A stretch of DNA of 64,000 bases from Campylobacter sp. RM16192. GTDB taxonomy: Bacteria > Campylobacterota > Campylobacteria > Campylobacterales > Campylobacteraceae. Under the pieces are notes generated by a model. That model had not been told where the DNA came from. It ran no database searches and worked only from the letters and a program-made list of their open reading frames with translations. The translations under genes were made by a program, and so were the position numbers. Numbering within the stretch: the first letter of the stretch is position 1; each line of letters starts with the position of its first letter. The stretch lies in assembly GCF_004803855.2 (NCBI RefSeq), contig NZ_CP012552.1:62001-126000 (forward strand). The letters run 5' to 3'. This document shows, one piece after another, positions 41,861 to 51,154 of this stretch.

Positions 41861-43954
41861 ATGAAGCAAATTTTAAAGCGCGACGGCACAAGACAGGAGT
41901 ATCTTCCATATAAAATTCAAGATGCCATTAAAAAGGCTTTTGCAAGCGAGAGCAAAGAGTATGATGATAGAATTTTTGCTGACGTTATGCAAGATGTCGC
42001 GCAAAAGGAGCTTATCACCGTCGAGGACGTCCAAGACTTCATAGAAAAAGCACTCTTTAAGGCGGGCTATTTTGACGTGATGAAGAGTTTCATGCTCTAT
42101 CGCCACACTCACAAAATGCAGCGCGAACAAATTTTAGGCCTCAACGAAGACACCACATACATAAACTCCACCCAAACGATAAATGAATACATAAACGGCA
42201 CAGACTGGCGAATTTCGGCTAATTCAAACACAAGCTACTCAAACGCGGGACTCATTAACAACACTGCAGGTAAGGTTATCGCAAACTACTGGCTTGACGC
42301 GATTTACTCCAAAGAAGAGGGCATCGCGCACAGAAACGGCGACTATCACATCCACGATCTGGACTGCCTCACCGGATATTGTGCAGGCTGGTCGCTTAGA
42401 GCGCTTCTTAATGAAGGTTTTAACGGCGTTCGCGGCAGGGTCGAAAGTCGCGCGCCAAAGCATTTTCGCGAAGCTCTTAGCCAGATGGCAAATTTCTTAG
42501 GAATTTTGCAAAGCGAATGGGCGGGAGCTCAGGCATTTAGTAGCTTTGACACCTATCTTGCGCCATATGTTTTTAAAGATAAGCTAAGCGATACGGAGAT
42601 AAAAAAAGCGATTACAAGCTTTATATTTAACCTAAACGTCCCTGCTCGCTGGGGTCAAAGTCCCTTTACCAACGTAACTATCGACATCACTTGTCCGACC
42701 GATCTAAAGGGGCAAATTCCAACTTCAACCGACATACATCTGTTTTCAAATTTAGAGGATGAGGAGCTTTTGAAACTTGCCAAAGAGCGTGGGTTTAATA
42801 AACTTACCGATATGACTTACGGAGCGTTTGAGCCTGAGATGGCGCGCATCGATAAGGCATTTTATGAAATTTTAACCACGGGCGACAAGTGCTCTCAACC
42901 ATTTACCTTCCCGATCCCTACCGTAAATATCACCGAGGATTTTGACTGGGATAGCGAAGTGGCTAAAATTTTGTTTGAAAATACAGCAAAGATGGGCTCA
43001 AGCTACTTTCAAAATTTCGTCGGTTCTCAGTATAAATTTGATGAAAACGGCAACCGCGTTCTAAATGAAAGCGCTTATAAGCCAGGACACGTTCGCTCGA
43101 TGTGCTGCCGCTTGCAGCTTGATCTAAGAGAGCTTTTAAAGCGTGGAGGAGGGCTATTTGGCAGTGCCGAGATGACAGGATCTATAGGCGTCGTAACCAT
43201 AAATTTAGCTCGCCTTGGATATCTGTATAAAAGCGATAAAAAAGGGCTTTATACAAGGCTTGACTATCTTTTAAATTTAGCAAAATCAACCCTTGAAAAG
43301 AAGCGCAAATTTATCCAAGAGATGTATGATCGCGGACTTTATCCTTATACGGCGCGCTATTTGAAGCATTTTAACAACCACTTTAGCACTATCGGCATCA
43401 ACGGTATGAACGAGCTTTTAAGAAATTTTACAAGCGATACAGAAAATATCTCTACCGAATTTGGGCGCGAATTTGCGCTTGAGATGGTTGAGTATCTGCG
43501 CTCTAAAATTAGGCAGTTTCAAGAGAGTACGGGCAATCTTTACAACCTTGAAGCAACGCCTGCGGAAGGCACCACATACCGCTTTGCCAAAGAGGATAAA
43601 AAGCGCTATCCTGACATCTTGCAAGCGGGTATGGATGAAAACATCTACTATACCAACTCAACTCAGCTTCCTGCAAATTTCACCGACGATGCTTTCGAGG
43701 CGCTTGATCTGCAAGATGAGCTTCAAAGTGCTTATACGGGCGGAACGGTCTTTCACCTTTATATGAAGGAGCGCATTAGCTCGGCTGAAGCTTGCAAAGA
43801 TCTGGTGCGCGGCATCGTAAATAACTACCGCTTGCCGTATATCACGATCACGCCTGTCTTTAGCGTGTGCTCAAAGCACGGATATATCCCAGGCGAGCAT
43901 GAGTACTGTCCGATTTGCGATGAGGAGCTGATGAAGCAGCTTCAAAAGGCTTAA
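41861..43954 (+). CDS. nrdD: Anaerobic ribonucleoside-triphosphate reductase, no glycyl-radical motif seen
   Basis: 697 residues. Makes deoxynucleotides without oxygen. An N-terminal ATP-cone (KQILKRDGTRQEYLPYKIQD) is followed by the reductase barrel: NGDYHIHDLDCLTGYCAGWS, GVRGRVESRAPKHFREAL, GHVRSMCCRLQLDLRE with the active-site Cys, and MTGSIGVVTINLARL. The end has a zinc-site-like CSKHGYIPGEHEYCPIC, but the protein stops about 12 residues later, before the R-x-x-G-Y glycyl-radical box that closes NrdD in other bacteria. The sequence after the stop does not contain it in any frame. Either the radical domain is a separate peptide encoded elsewhere or the gene is truncated. No nrdG activase is in the window. 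Confidence 0.9.
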   Translation: MKQILKRDGTRQEYLPYKIQDAIKKAFASESKEYDDRIFADVMQDVAQKELITVEDVQDFIEKALFKAGYFDVMKSFMLYRHTHKMQREQILGLNEDTTYINSTQTINEYINGTDWRISANSNTSYSNAGLINNTAGKVIANYWLDAIYSKEEGIAHRNGDYHIHDLDCLTGYCAGWSLRALLNEGFNGVRGRVESRAPKHFREALSQMANFLGILQSEWAGAQAFSSFDTYLAPYVFKDKLSDTEIKKAITSFIFNLNVPARWGQSPFTNVTIDITCPTDLKGQIPTSTDIHLFSNLEDEELLKLAKERGFNKLTDMTYGAFEPEMARIDKAFYEILTTGDKCSQPFTFPIPTVNITEDFDWDSEVAKILFENTAKMGSSYFQNFVGSQYKFDENGNRVLNESAYKPGHVRSMCCRLQLDLRELLKRGGGLFGSAEMTGSIGVVTINLARLGYLYKSDKKGLYTRLDYLLNLAKSTLEKKRKFIQEMYDRGLYPYTARYLKHFNNHFSTIGINGMNELLRNFTSDTENISTEFGREFALEMVEYLRSKIRQFQESTGNLYNLEATPAEGTTYRFAKEDKKRYPDILQAGMDENIYYTNSTQLPANFTDDAFEALDLQDELQSAYTGGTVFHLYMKERISSAEACKDLVRGIVNNYRLPYITITPVFSVCSKHGYIPGEHEYCPICDEELMKQLQKA

Positions 43955-43957
43955 ATT

Positions 43958-43992
43958 CTAAAATTTGCGCTCAAATTTATGCCAAATTTTAG
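43958..43992 (+). terminator. Hairpin after nrdD
   Basis: CTAAAATTTG (43958-43967) pairs with CAAATTTTAG (43983-43992). AT-rich stem, no strong T run. Confidence 0.4.
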
Positions 43993-44096
43993 CTATGCGA
44001 GTGAGTTAAAGCCACTTTTATAAGCGGTATTTAACGATAAAATAAAATTTTAAGAATTCTGTGGCACAATTCGTCTAAATTTTCATGGAGTAGGTC

Positions 44097-45437
44097 GTGT
44101 CAAATCACTATGATGTTTTGGTTGTGGGCGGAGGAATTTCAGGAACGGCTCTGTTTTACGAGCTTGCGCGCTATACGGACATAGAGCGTATCGCACTTTT
44201 GGAGAAGTATCCGGCTTGCGCGACTCTAAACTCAAAGGGCACGAGCAACTCTCAGACTATTCACTGCGGCGATATAGAGACTAACTACACTTTTGAAAAA
44301 GCAAAAAGCGTCAAAAAATCAGCCGATATGATCGTCAAATACGCACTCATGCATGGATATGAGAACAAATTTATGTTCGCTCATCAAAAGATGGTCATAG
44401 GCGTAGGTGATACTGAAAGCGAAGCGATAAGAGCTAGGTTTGAGAAGTTTAAGGAGCTTTATACCTCGCTTGAAATTTTTGATAAAGAGAAGTTAAAGCA
44501 GATTGAGCCTATGGTGGTGCGAGGCATTGACGGAAACGACCGAAAAGAGCAGATCGTCGCTATGGGCGTAGGTGGCGGCGAGTACACGACTGTTGATTTT
44601 GAGCAGATGTCAAATAGCCTTATAAAGCACGCAAAAGAGGCAAATAAGACTACCGATGTATTTTTTGACGCTTGGGTTAAGAGTATCAAAAAGCAAGGTG
44701 ATAGGTATCTTGTAAAGACTCGCGACGGACGCAAATTTAACGCAAATTACGTGGTTGTAAATGCCGGTGCGCATTCGCTTTATCTTGCTCACATGATGGG
44801 ACTTGGGCTTGAATTTAGCTGTTTGCCTATCGCGGGAAGCTTTTACATGAGCAAAAAGCGGCTGTTAAGAGGCAAGGTATATACCGTGCAAAATCCAAAA
44901 CTCCCATTTGCCGCTATCCACGGCGATCCTGATATCCTAGCCGACGGGCTTACTAGATTTGGGCCGACTGCGCTTGTGCTACCTAAACTTGAGCGCTACC
45001 GAGGAAATTCGACGGTTGTTGATTTTGTAAGGAGCTTGCGACTTGATTCAAGTGTGATGAGTGTGCTTACGGGGCTTTTTAAAGATGGCGATATAAGAGA
45101 GTATGTGATGAGAAATTTCGCCTATGAAGTGCCTATGATAAATAAAATTTTATTTGTAAAAGCGGCAAGAAAGATCGTGCCTTCGCTTAAAAGCGATGAT
45201 GTTTATTATGCTAGAAATTTTGGCGGAGTTCGCCCGCAAGTGATTGACAAAAAGAGCAAAGAGCTGATGCTTGGCGAGGCTAGCATAAACACAGGAGATG
45301 GGATTATCTTTAATATGACGCCAAGCCCAGGAGCTACGAGCTGTCTTGCAAACGGCTTTAGAGACGCTAGAAGAGCTTGCGAGTTTTTGGGCAGGAAATT
45401 TAATGAGGATAGATTTAACGCCGAGCTTGTAGATTAG
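44097..45437 (+). CDS. mqo: Malate:quinone oxidoreductase
   Basis: 446 residues from GTG with GGAG upstream. FAD-dependent membrane-associated enzyme passing electrons from malate to quinone in the TCA cycle. The FAD-binding GGGISGTALFYELARY starts the protein; further markers are SKGTSNSQTIHCGDIETNY, VVVNAGAHSLYLAH, FGPTALVLPKLERY and NMTPSPGATSCLANG near the end. The length matches the short Mqo form of Campylobacter and Helicobacter. Together with the fumarase at 51155 it covers two consecutive TCA steps. Confidence 0.93.
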   Translation: MSNHYDVLVVGGGISGTALFYELARYTDIERIALLEKYPACATLNSKGTSNSQTIHCGDIETNYTFEKAKSVKKSADMIVKYALMHGYENKFMFAHQKMVIGVGDTESEAIRARFEKFKELYTSLEIFDKEKLKQIEPMVVRGIDGNDRKEQIVAMGVGGGEYTTVDFEQMSNSLIKHAKEANKTTDVFFDAWVKSIKKQGDRYLVKTRDGRKFNANYVVVNAGAHSLYLAHMMGLGLEFSCLPIAGSFYMSKKRLLRGKVYTVQNPKLPFAAIHGDPDILADGLTRFGPTALVLPKLERYRGNSTVVDFVRSLRLDSSVMSVLTGLFKDGDIREYVMRNFAYEVPMINKILFVKAARKIVPSLKSDDVYYARNFGGVRPQVIDKKSKELMLGEASINTGDGIIFNMTPSPGATSCLANGFRDARRACEFLGRKFNEDRFNAELVD

Positions 45438-45443
45438 GCTACT

Positions 45444-46082
45444 TTACACAGCTAGAGGATAGATCGCTAGTTTATGTTTGTCAAACTCGCAAAGGTGTCC
45501 GAGTAGATAAATTTCAAAACAGCTCTTTAAAAAATCCTCCTTAGGCTTGTGCCTGAGTGCAGGATAAAGCAGGTAATTTATCAATAAAGCATCTGCTACA
45601 ACCGATCCGTACGTCTCTTTTAAAATTGCAGCTTTTTCGTCTATAAATTCTGCTTTGTGCCTCCATTTAGTTATGGCTTTGTAGAGTTGTTCATCTAAGT
45701 CTAGCTCCCAAATAGCCTCTCTAATGTCCCAAATTGCAACTTCATGCACACGTTTAAGCCTCTCAAGAAGCTCTTTGTCATTTATAAATTCGGCAAATTT
45801 TTTAAGGCTATCGATGTGAGATTTGCCAAGAGCGATCAGCTTTGCTTTGTCATTTGATGGCGGAGGAGAAAATATCGGCGTAAAGCCCGCTTTTATAAAA
45901 GCATTTGCTTTGTCTTTGTTCGCCTCGTAAAGCGGCATAATCCTATCTTGTAAATCTTTAGCGCAAACTAGCGGCTCAAAGACTTTATCTACACCATCTC
46001 CGTAAGGCATAAATTCCTCAAACAGTCCGTAAAAACAAGCACTCAGATCTTTTAAATCTCCTGAATAAAGATTGATTTGCAT
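45444..46082 (-). CDS. Hypothetical helical protein
   Basis: 212 residues from the ATG at 46082 (a TTG at 46094 is also in frame; neither has a strong ribosome-binding site). Soluble, mostly helical, with no signal peptide. It contains PTIFSPPPSND-like linker sequence (TPIFSPPPSNDKAK) and FEIYLLGHLCEFDKHKLAIYP at the end. No family recognised. Convergent with mqo, whose stop is six bases away. Confidence 0.7.
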   Translation of the reverse strand: MQINLYSGDLKDLSACFYGLFEEFMPYGDGVDKVFEPLVCAKDLQDRIMPLYEANKDKANAFIKAGFTPIFSPPPSNDKAKLIALGKSHIDSLKKFAEFINDKELLERLKRVHEVAIWDIREAIWELDLDEQLYKAITKWRHKAEFIDEKAAILKETYGSVVADALLINYLLYPALRHKPKEDFLKSCFEIYLLGHLCEFDKHKLAIYPLAV

Positions 46083-46179
46083 TAAATTTGCCAAATTGCT
46101 TAGCGTAGTCTAGTATCGTCATTTTAACAGCCTCAAAGCCCTTAAACCAAACACAAATTTAAGCTTTTATTGGATAAAT

Positions 46180-46986
46180 TTAGCTCTTTTTGGCTGCGAG
46201 ATATAGCGGTTCAACCTTTTTAGCTATCTCTTTTAGATCCTTGATGCGACTTTCGTTTGACGGGTGAGTGCTTAGGATTTCAGGCACCGCACCGCCTGAT
46301 TTTTTAGACATCTTTTCCCACACTACGACCGCTTCTTGCGGATCATATCCCGCTCTTGCCATTAGCTCGGTGCCGATGTGATCGGCCTCAGTCTCATGGC
46401 TTCTTGAAAAAGGCAGGCTGATAGTGTACTGGGTAGCTAAATTTATAAGCCCTGTTGCCGTATCGCCAAGCCCTGCAGCGGTTGAGACAGCAAAAATTCC
46501 TATATTTTTAAGCTGATCCGTGCTAGCTTGCTCGCGGCTATGCTCTCTTAGCGCGTGAGCTATCTCATGACCCATGACGGCTGCTATCTGCGCGTCTGTT
46601 AAGGATAAGTTGTTAATAAGCCCGCTATAAACAGCTATCTTGCCTCCAGGCATACACCATGCATTTAAGGTATTTGAGTTGATGACATTTACCTGCCAGT
46701 CCCATTTAAGCGCATCTTTGCGAAAAGCCCCAACTTCTAATATAAGGCGTCTTCCTATCTCTTGGACTCTTTTGGTTAGTATAGGATCTATATTTAAAAC
46801 ATTTGACTGTCTGGCTGATTGAAGCACTTTAGTATATGCTAAATTTGCGCTTTGATTCATAGTTTCTGAGCTTACCAAAAAGAGCTGTTTTCTATTTGCT
46901 CCTACAACTCCTGAATCAGTTGAACTAACGAAGCAGCCCGCTAAAAATATGATTATAAATAAAAAAGGAAGTATAATTTTTTTCAT
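46180..46986 (-). CDS. M48-family metalloprotease lipoprotein
   Basis: 268 residues. The lipoprotein signal LFIIIFLAGCFVSS anchors it to the outer membrane facing the periplasm. The zinc site HEIAHALREHSRE (HExxH) with the distal Glu in SRSHETEADHIG places it in the Ste24/LoiP/YcaL group, which takes part in outer-membrane protein quality control. The conserved WCMPGGKIAVYSGL precedes the catalytic helix, and LSTHPSNESRI follows. Length and layout are typical. Confidence 0.92.
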   Translation of the reverse strand: MKKIILPFLFIIIFLAGCFVSSTDSGVVGANRKQLFLVSSETMNQSANLAYTKVLQSARQSNVLNIDPILTKRVQEIGRRLILEVGAFRKDALKWDWQVNVINSNTLNAWCMPGGKIAVYSGLINNLSLTDAQIAAVMGHEIAHALREHSREQASTDQLKNIGIFAVSTAAGLGDTATGLINLATQYTISLPFSRSHETEADHIGTELMARAGYDPQEAVVVWEKMSKKSGGAVPEILSTHPSNESRIKDLKEIAKKVEPLYLAAKKS

Positions 46987-47046
46987 ATTTTATCCTTGAA
47001 TTTAGGTTATAAAATTCTAAAAATTATACTAGATTTTATTAAATTT

Positions 47047-48027
47047 CTACTCCCAGTCAACTTTTTTATAATCTATATTGTGCTCAAATTCTTTTAGACG
47101 CTTATGAATTGAGCGAAGCTCGGTTATAGTCTTCCAGTTGCTGATAAAAACGCCAAAACTTGATCTAACTTGTGCAAATGCGTTATTTACCTGAACCAAA
47201 ATTCCAAGCGTGATAAGCCCAGTAAATAGCCCTCCACCCATTATGAGATAAGGAACTATGATTGTAATTTGATGGTAAGAATAAAGCCACATATTAAAAT
47301 ATCCGTAATGCAAAAATAGCCTTGAGTAGTTAAATTTAAGTCCTGTAAAAAGCTCTACTATCTTTACTGGATGAGCGTAATTTACTTTATCATCTTCTGC
47401 TAAAACAAGCTCTTTTCTAAAGGCTGCTTCTACTTTTTGGTTATTGTATTCAAGGCCTGGAAGTTTTATGCCCACGATCCAAGAAATTATAAGTCCTCCT
47501 ACACTTATAAACAAAGCTATCCATACAAGTGAACCCGGAATATCTTTTAGATATGGTAAATTTACTTTATTGCTAAGCCCCCAAAGTATCGGAATAAACG
47601 CGATTAGAGTCATTATGGAGTCTAGGATATCAACTCCAAGATCTTCCATGATTTTTGCAAACCTATATGTGTCTTCTTGCATACGTTGCGAGCTTCCTTC
47701 TACGTCTTTTTCGACCTTTCTCCAGTAGCTAAGGTAGCTAAATGTCATCGCTTCACGCCAGCGAAATATCCAATGACTAGAGAAAAAAGAGATGAAAACG
47801 CGGAGTATGACATACGGCATAGCTAAGTATAAAAAGAGCCTTATGCCTGCCCAGAATTCTTCTACGTTACGTTCTTTTGCATTTTGCAAGATATCATAAA
47901 AATTTTTATACCAGTTGTTAAATTGTATATTAAGATATGTTTGAAGTATAAGAGATAACGATATAAAAATTATACCGCCATAGGCCCAAACGGCCCACTT
48001 CTTGCTCTTGAAAAAGGATAAAAACAC
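47047..48027 (-). CDS. SbmA/BacA-like peptide transporter
   Basis: 326 residues from GTG with GGGAGC five bases upstream. Predicted membrane protein with helices near 12-30, 66-85, 140-158, 172-190, 255-272 and 275-292, without an ATP-binding domain. Features of the SbmA/BacA family: FNNWYKNFYDILQNA near the N-terminus, WRKVEKDVEGSSQRMQEDTYRFA and VEAAFRKELVLAEDD. In other bacteria these proton-driven importers take up proline-rich antimicrobial peptides, microcins and vitamin B12. Some annotators call the gene sbmA or bacA; I leave it unnamed. Confidence 0.85.
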   Translation of the reverse strand: MFLSFFKSKKWAVWAYGGIIFISLSLILQTYLNIQFNNWYKNFYDILQNAKERNVEEFWAGIRLFLYLAMPYVILRVFISFFSSHWIFRWREAMTFSYLSYWRKVEKDVEGSSQRMQEDTYRFAKIMEDLGVDILDSIMTLIAFIPILWGLSNKVNLPYLKDIPGSLVWIALFISVGGLIISWIVGIKLPGLEYNNQKVEAAFRKELVLAEDDKVNYAHPVKIVELFTGLKFNYSRLFLHYGYFNMWLYSYHQITIIVPYLIMGGGLFTGLITLGILVQVNNAFAQVRSSFGVFISNWKTITELRSIHKRLKEFEHNIDYKKVDWE

Positions 48028-48213
48028 TTTTTGCTCCCGAGTATGAAATTAAAACTTCAAAGTATATCAAAAAATCTATTAATTTAAATTTGGATATTAA
48101 ATTCAAATTACTAGATTTGACTTAATAATATAAAATTTGATTGATATAAAGTATGATTGAATTCGGTTTAAATATAGTATTATTTGAAAAACTAAAAATT
48201 TAAGGAGGCAAAT

Positions 48214-48426
48214 TTGCTTAGAGTTATATTTGTTTTAACTGTTGTATTTGCTCTTGTTTGGGTTTATATGGGTGCGGATAATAAAACAGTAGCGGATTAT
48301 AAAAACATGAGCAAAGAGCAGCTTGAGACACTTTGTCTTGATAAAAAGGATAAAACCGCTTGCCAGAAGATAGCTATTGATTTTATAAACATATCTAAAT
48401 CAAACGATGGCAAACCTAAATTTTAA
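48214..48426 (+). CDS. Small membrane-anchored hypothetical protein
   Basis: 70 residues from TTG, supported by AAGGAGG seven bases upstream. The first 18 residues form a membrane helix or signal anchor (VIFVLTVVFALVWVYMG); the rest is a small charged domain with two Cys (TLCLDKKDKTACQKIA). Conserved-looking but not recognised. Probably periplasmic. Confidence 0.65.
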   Translation: MLRVIFVLTVVFALVWVYMGADNKTVADYKNMSKEQLETLCLDKKDKTACQKIAIDFINISKSNDGKPKF

Positions 48427-48485
48427 AATTGTTATCGTTTAAGGCTCTTGCAAGCAAGTTAATTGAGATTTGGTTGCTTTTGTGA

Positions 48486-48491
48486 TATAAT
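48486..48491 (+). promoter_or_regulatory. Promoter of the CorC-like gene
   Basis: TATAAT within extended -10 TGTGATATAAT, 32 bases before the TTG start at 48524. Confidence 0.55.
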
Positions 48492-48523
48492 GCCAATTTT
48501 ATCTTAATTTTTAAGGATTTTTA

Positions 48524-49852
48524 TTGCACCCCAGTAGCGATTCATATTTTATGATTTTATTCGCAATTTTATTTGTACTTTTAAACGCTTTCTTTGTTTT
48601 ATCTGAATTTGCCATTGTCAAAGTTCGCAAGAGCAGGCTTGAAGAGCTTATTAAAGATAAGGTTCCAAATGCGAAATTAGCCTACGATATGTCAAATAAG
48701 CTTGATACATATCTAAGTGCAACTCAACTTGGTATCACGCTTAGTTCGCTTGCTCTTGGTTGGATAGGCGAGCCTGCGATCGCAAGACTGATAGAAAGAC
48801 CACTTCAAATTTATTTTGATGTTAGCGACCTTGTCGTTCATACTGTTGCATTTGCTATCGCTTTTACGACTATTACTTTATTTCACGTAGTGCTTGGAGA
48901 GTTGGTTCCAAAATCAATTGCCATAGCCAAAGCAGAGAAATCAACCCTTCTTGTAGCAAAGCCGCTTCATCTGTTTTGGGTTGTATTTTCACCTCTTATT
49001 AAAACATTTGACTATCTTGCATGGATCTCTTTAAAAACTCTTGGTATAAAACCTGCCAAAGAGAGTGAGCTTGCACACTCAGAAGAGGAGATAAAGATAA
49101 TCGTAGGAGAGAGCCTAAAAGGCGGAGTTTTAGATAGTTTTGAGACTGAACTTATAAAAAATGCCGTGGATTTTAGCGATACTGTAGCTAAAGAAATTAT
49201 GACTCCTCGCCGTGATTTGGTCTGTATAAATAAGCAAAAGAGCTTTGAAGATAATTTAAAAGTAATATTTGAATCAAAATATACTCGCTTCCCATATATA
49301 GACGGTAGTAAAGATGTGATTTTGGGAATGATACATATAAGAGATATCTTGGCTCTTCATTTTAGCGAAGGCAAGAAAAAAGATTTTGATCAGATTGTTA
49401 GAAAATTTTTGATAGTACCTGAGAGTTTGTCTATCTCAAAGGCGCTAGTAATGATGAACAAACAGCAAATTTCAGCAGCTCTTGTTGTGGATGAATACGG
49501 TGGTACCGCAGGTCTTCTTACTATGGAAGATATTATGGAAGAGGTTTTGGGCGATCTAAATGATGAGCATGACGACGCTGATCCTCACTACAGAAAGATA
49601 AATGACAATATATATGAATTTAACGGCAGATTTGACCTAGAAAGCGTTGAGGAGCTTATGGGAATTAACTTTGATGAGGAGACTGATCAAGTCACTATCG
49701 GAGGGTATGTGTTTAACCTTATTGGCAGACTGCCTGTGGTCGGAGATAGAATAGATGATGATAACTGCCACTACGAAGTACGTAAAATGGATGGAACAAG
49801 CATTCTGACTGTTAAAGTGCGCAAAAAGATTGAAGGCGAAGAGAGCGATTAA
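48524..49852 (+). CDS. CNNM/CorC-family (HlyC/CorC) transporter-associated protein
   Basis: 442 residues from TTG (AAGGA upstream). An N-terminal DUF21/CNNM membrane domain (FFVLSEFAIVKVRKSRL, ATQLGITLSSLALGWIGEPA, FHVVLGELVPKS) with about four helices is followed by a CBS pair (EIMTPRRDLVCI, YGGTAGLLTMEDIMEEVLGD) and a C-terminal CorC/HlyC domain (GGYVFNLIGRLPVVGDRI). Family members move or regulate magnesium or cobalt. The old name haemolysin does not imply toxin activity. Confidence 0.93.
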   Translation: MHPSSDSYFMILFAILFVLLNAFFVLSEFAIVKVRKSRLEELIKDKVPNAKLAYDMSNKLDTYLSATQLGITLSSLALGWIGEPAIARLIERPLQIYFDVSDLVVHTVAFAIAFTTITLFHVVLGELVPKSIAIAKAEKSTLLVAKPLHLFWVVFSPLIKTFDYLAWISLKTLGIKPAKESELAHSEEEIKIIVGESLKGGVLDSFETELIKNAVDFSDTVAKEIMTPRRDLVCINKQKSFEDNLKVIFESKYTRFPYIDGSKDVILGMIHIRDILALHFSEGKKKDFDQIVRKFLIVPESLSISKALVMMNKQQISAALVVDEYGGTAGLLTMEDIMEEVLGDLNDEHDDADPHYRKINDNIYEFNGRFDLESVEELMGINFDEETDQVTIGGYVFNLIGRLPVVGDRIDDDNCHYEVRKMDGTSILTVKVRKKIEGEESD

Positions 49853-49854
49853 AT

Positions 49855-49878
49855 TTTAGGCGGTCTTAGCCGCCTAAA
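49855..49878. terminator. Bidirectional terminator
   Basis: TTTAGGCGG/CCGCCTAAA stem with loop TCTTAG, between the stops of the convergent CorC-like and DctP genes. Confidence 0.7.
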
Positions 49879-49880
49879 TA

Positions 49881-50933
49881 CTATTTGTCTAAATTTTTAA
49901 TATATGCATAATCTGAAATTTTAGTCCACTCTCTGCCGATTTTCATAAAGTTTCTTTGAGATTCTAAAATTTCTTTAAACACAGGATCCTTTTCACTAAG
50001 TTCATTTAAAATTTTATCTGTTGCATTTTTTAAAGCATCTATTATTTCTGGAGAAAATGAAGTTATCTTAATATCCGGATACTCTTTTTTAATCTTATCA
50101 AGAACAATTGCATTTTGGTATGTTGCATATTCATAAACGAAGTCAGATACGACCTTTGTTGCCGCTTCAATTATATATTTTAGATCTTCTGGCATCTTGT
50201 CAAACAGTTTTTTGTTGATATAAAATTCATTCTCGCTAGCAGGTTCTTGCCATCCTGTGTAGTAGTATTTAGCCACTTTTTGAAAACCAAAGCTAATATC
50301 TAGCGCAGGTCCTACCCACTCTACCGCATCTATAGTATTCATCTCAAGTGCCATATAAAGCTCACCTATCGGGATTGTATTGATATTTACTCCAAGTTTT
50401 GACATGATTTCACCGCCAAGCCCTGTCATTCTAAGTTTTAGCCCTTTTAGATCGTCAATGGTTTTTATCTCTTTTTTGAACCATCCGCCCATCTGCATAC
50501 CGAAATTTCCGCCTAAAAATGTTACTAAATTATGCTCTGCAAATACTTTTTTTGATAGCTCTTTTCCGCCTCCGTAGTTATACCAAGCATGCTGTTCAGA
50601 TGCATTCATTCCAAAAGGGACTGTTGTAAAAAGCATTAGTTTTGCATCCTTGCCTTTATAGAAGTAGCTTGCGGTGTATCCTACGTCATATTGCCCGCTT
50701 TTAACCATATCAAGTATAGCAAATGCGGCTTTGTGCTTTGATGGGTAGTCTACTCGCACTTCTATGCGCCCGTTACTCATCTTTTCAACTAGCTCTTTAA
50801 ATTTTTTAGGAGCCTCTCCAAGTACTGGAACGTTACTTTCGTAAGTTGCGGCAAGTTTTAGTTTATATTTTTCAGCTGCCGACGAGCTTAGAGCTAAAAT
50901 TACACTTATTGTAAGTGTAGTCAGTAGTTTCAT
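49881..50933 (-). CDS. Orphan TRAP substrate-binding protein (DctP family)
   Basis: 350 residues with a signal peptide (TTLTISVILALSSSAA). DctP/DUF-type solute binder: KLAATYESNVPVLGEAPKKF, the ligand Arg in LKGLKLRMTGLGGE, and NTIDAVEWVGPALDISFGF. The last motif is typical of the subgroup that binds 2-oxo acids or related monocarboxylates, sometimes as dimers; this assignment is tentative. No permease genes adjoin it, so it must use permeases encoded elsewhere. Confidence 0.88.
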   Translation of the reverse strand: MKLLTTLTISVILALSSSAAEKYKLKLAATYESNVPVLGEAPKKFKELVEKMSNGRIEVRVDYPSKHKAAFAILDMVKSGQYDVGYTASYFYKGKDAKLMLFTTVPFGMNASEQHAWYNYGGGKELSKKVFAEHNLVTFLGGNFGMQMGGWFKKEIKTIDDLKGLKLRMTGLGGEIMSKLGVNINTIPIGELYMALEMNTIDAVEWVGPALDISFGFQKVAKYYYTGWQEPASENEFYINKKLFDKMPEDLKYIIEAATKVVSDFVYEYATYQNAIVLDKIKKEYPDIKITSFSPEIIDALKNATDKILNELSEKDPVFKEILESQRNFMKIGREWTKISDYAYIKNLDK

Positions 50934-51122
50934 ATTTTCTCCTTTGGTTTTAAAATTTACTAAATTATATGGATTTTATCTTATATTTTTGGCTTAATAT
51001 CAATTTTGTCATATTTAAATTTTAAAAAATTGAGTAAATTTGTAAATAAATTGAATATAATTCACTTTTTGTAATTATTATATAAAAATAAAATTTTCAA
51101 CTTAAATTTTATAATAAAGTTA

Positions 51123-51128
51123 TATAAT
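51123..51128 (+). promoter_or_regulatory. Fumarase operon -10 element
   Basis: TATAAT 27 bases before the start at 51155, with AAGGAG between. Confidence 0.5.
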
Positions 51129-51154
51129 GTAATGATAATTCTTAAGGAGTATAG

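Noticed and set aside
48524-49852. Haemolysin role for the CorC-like protein
   Set aside because: The old family name is misleading; the DUF21-CBS-CorC layout points to metal transport.
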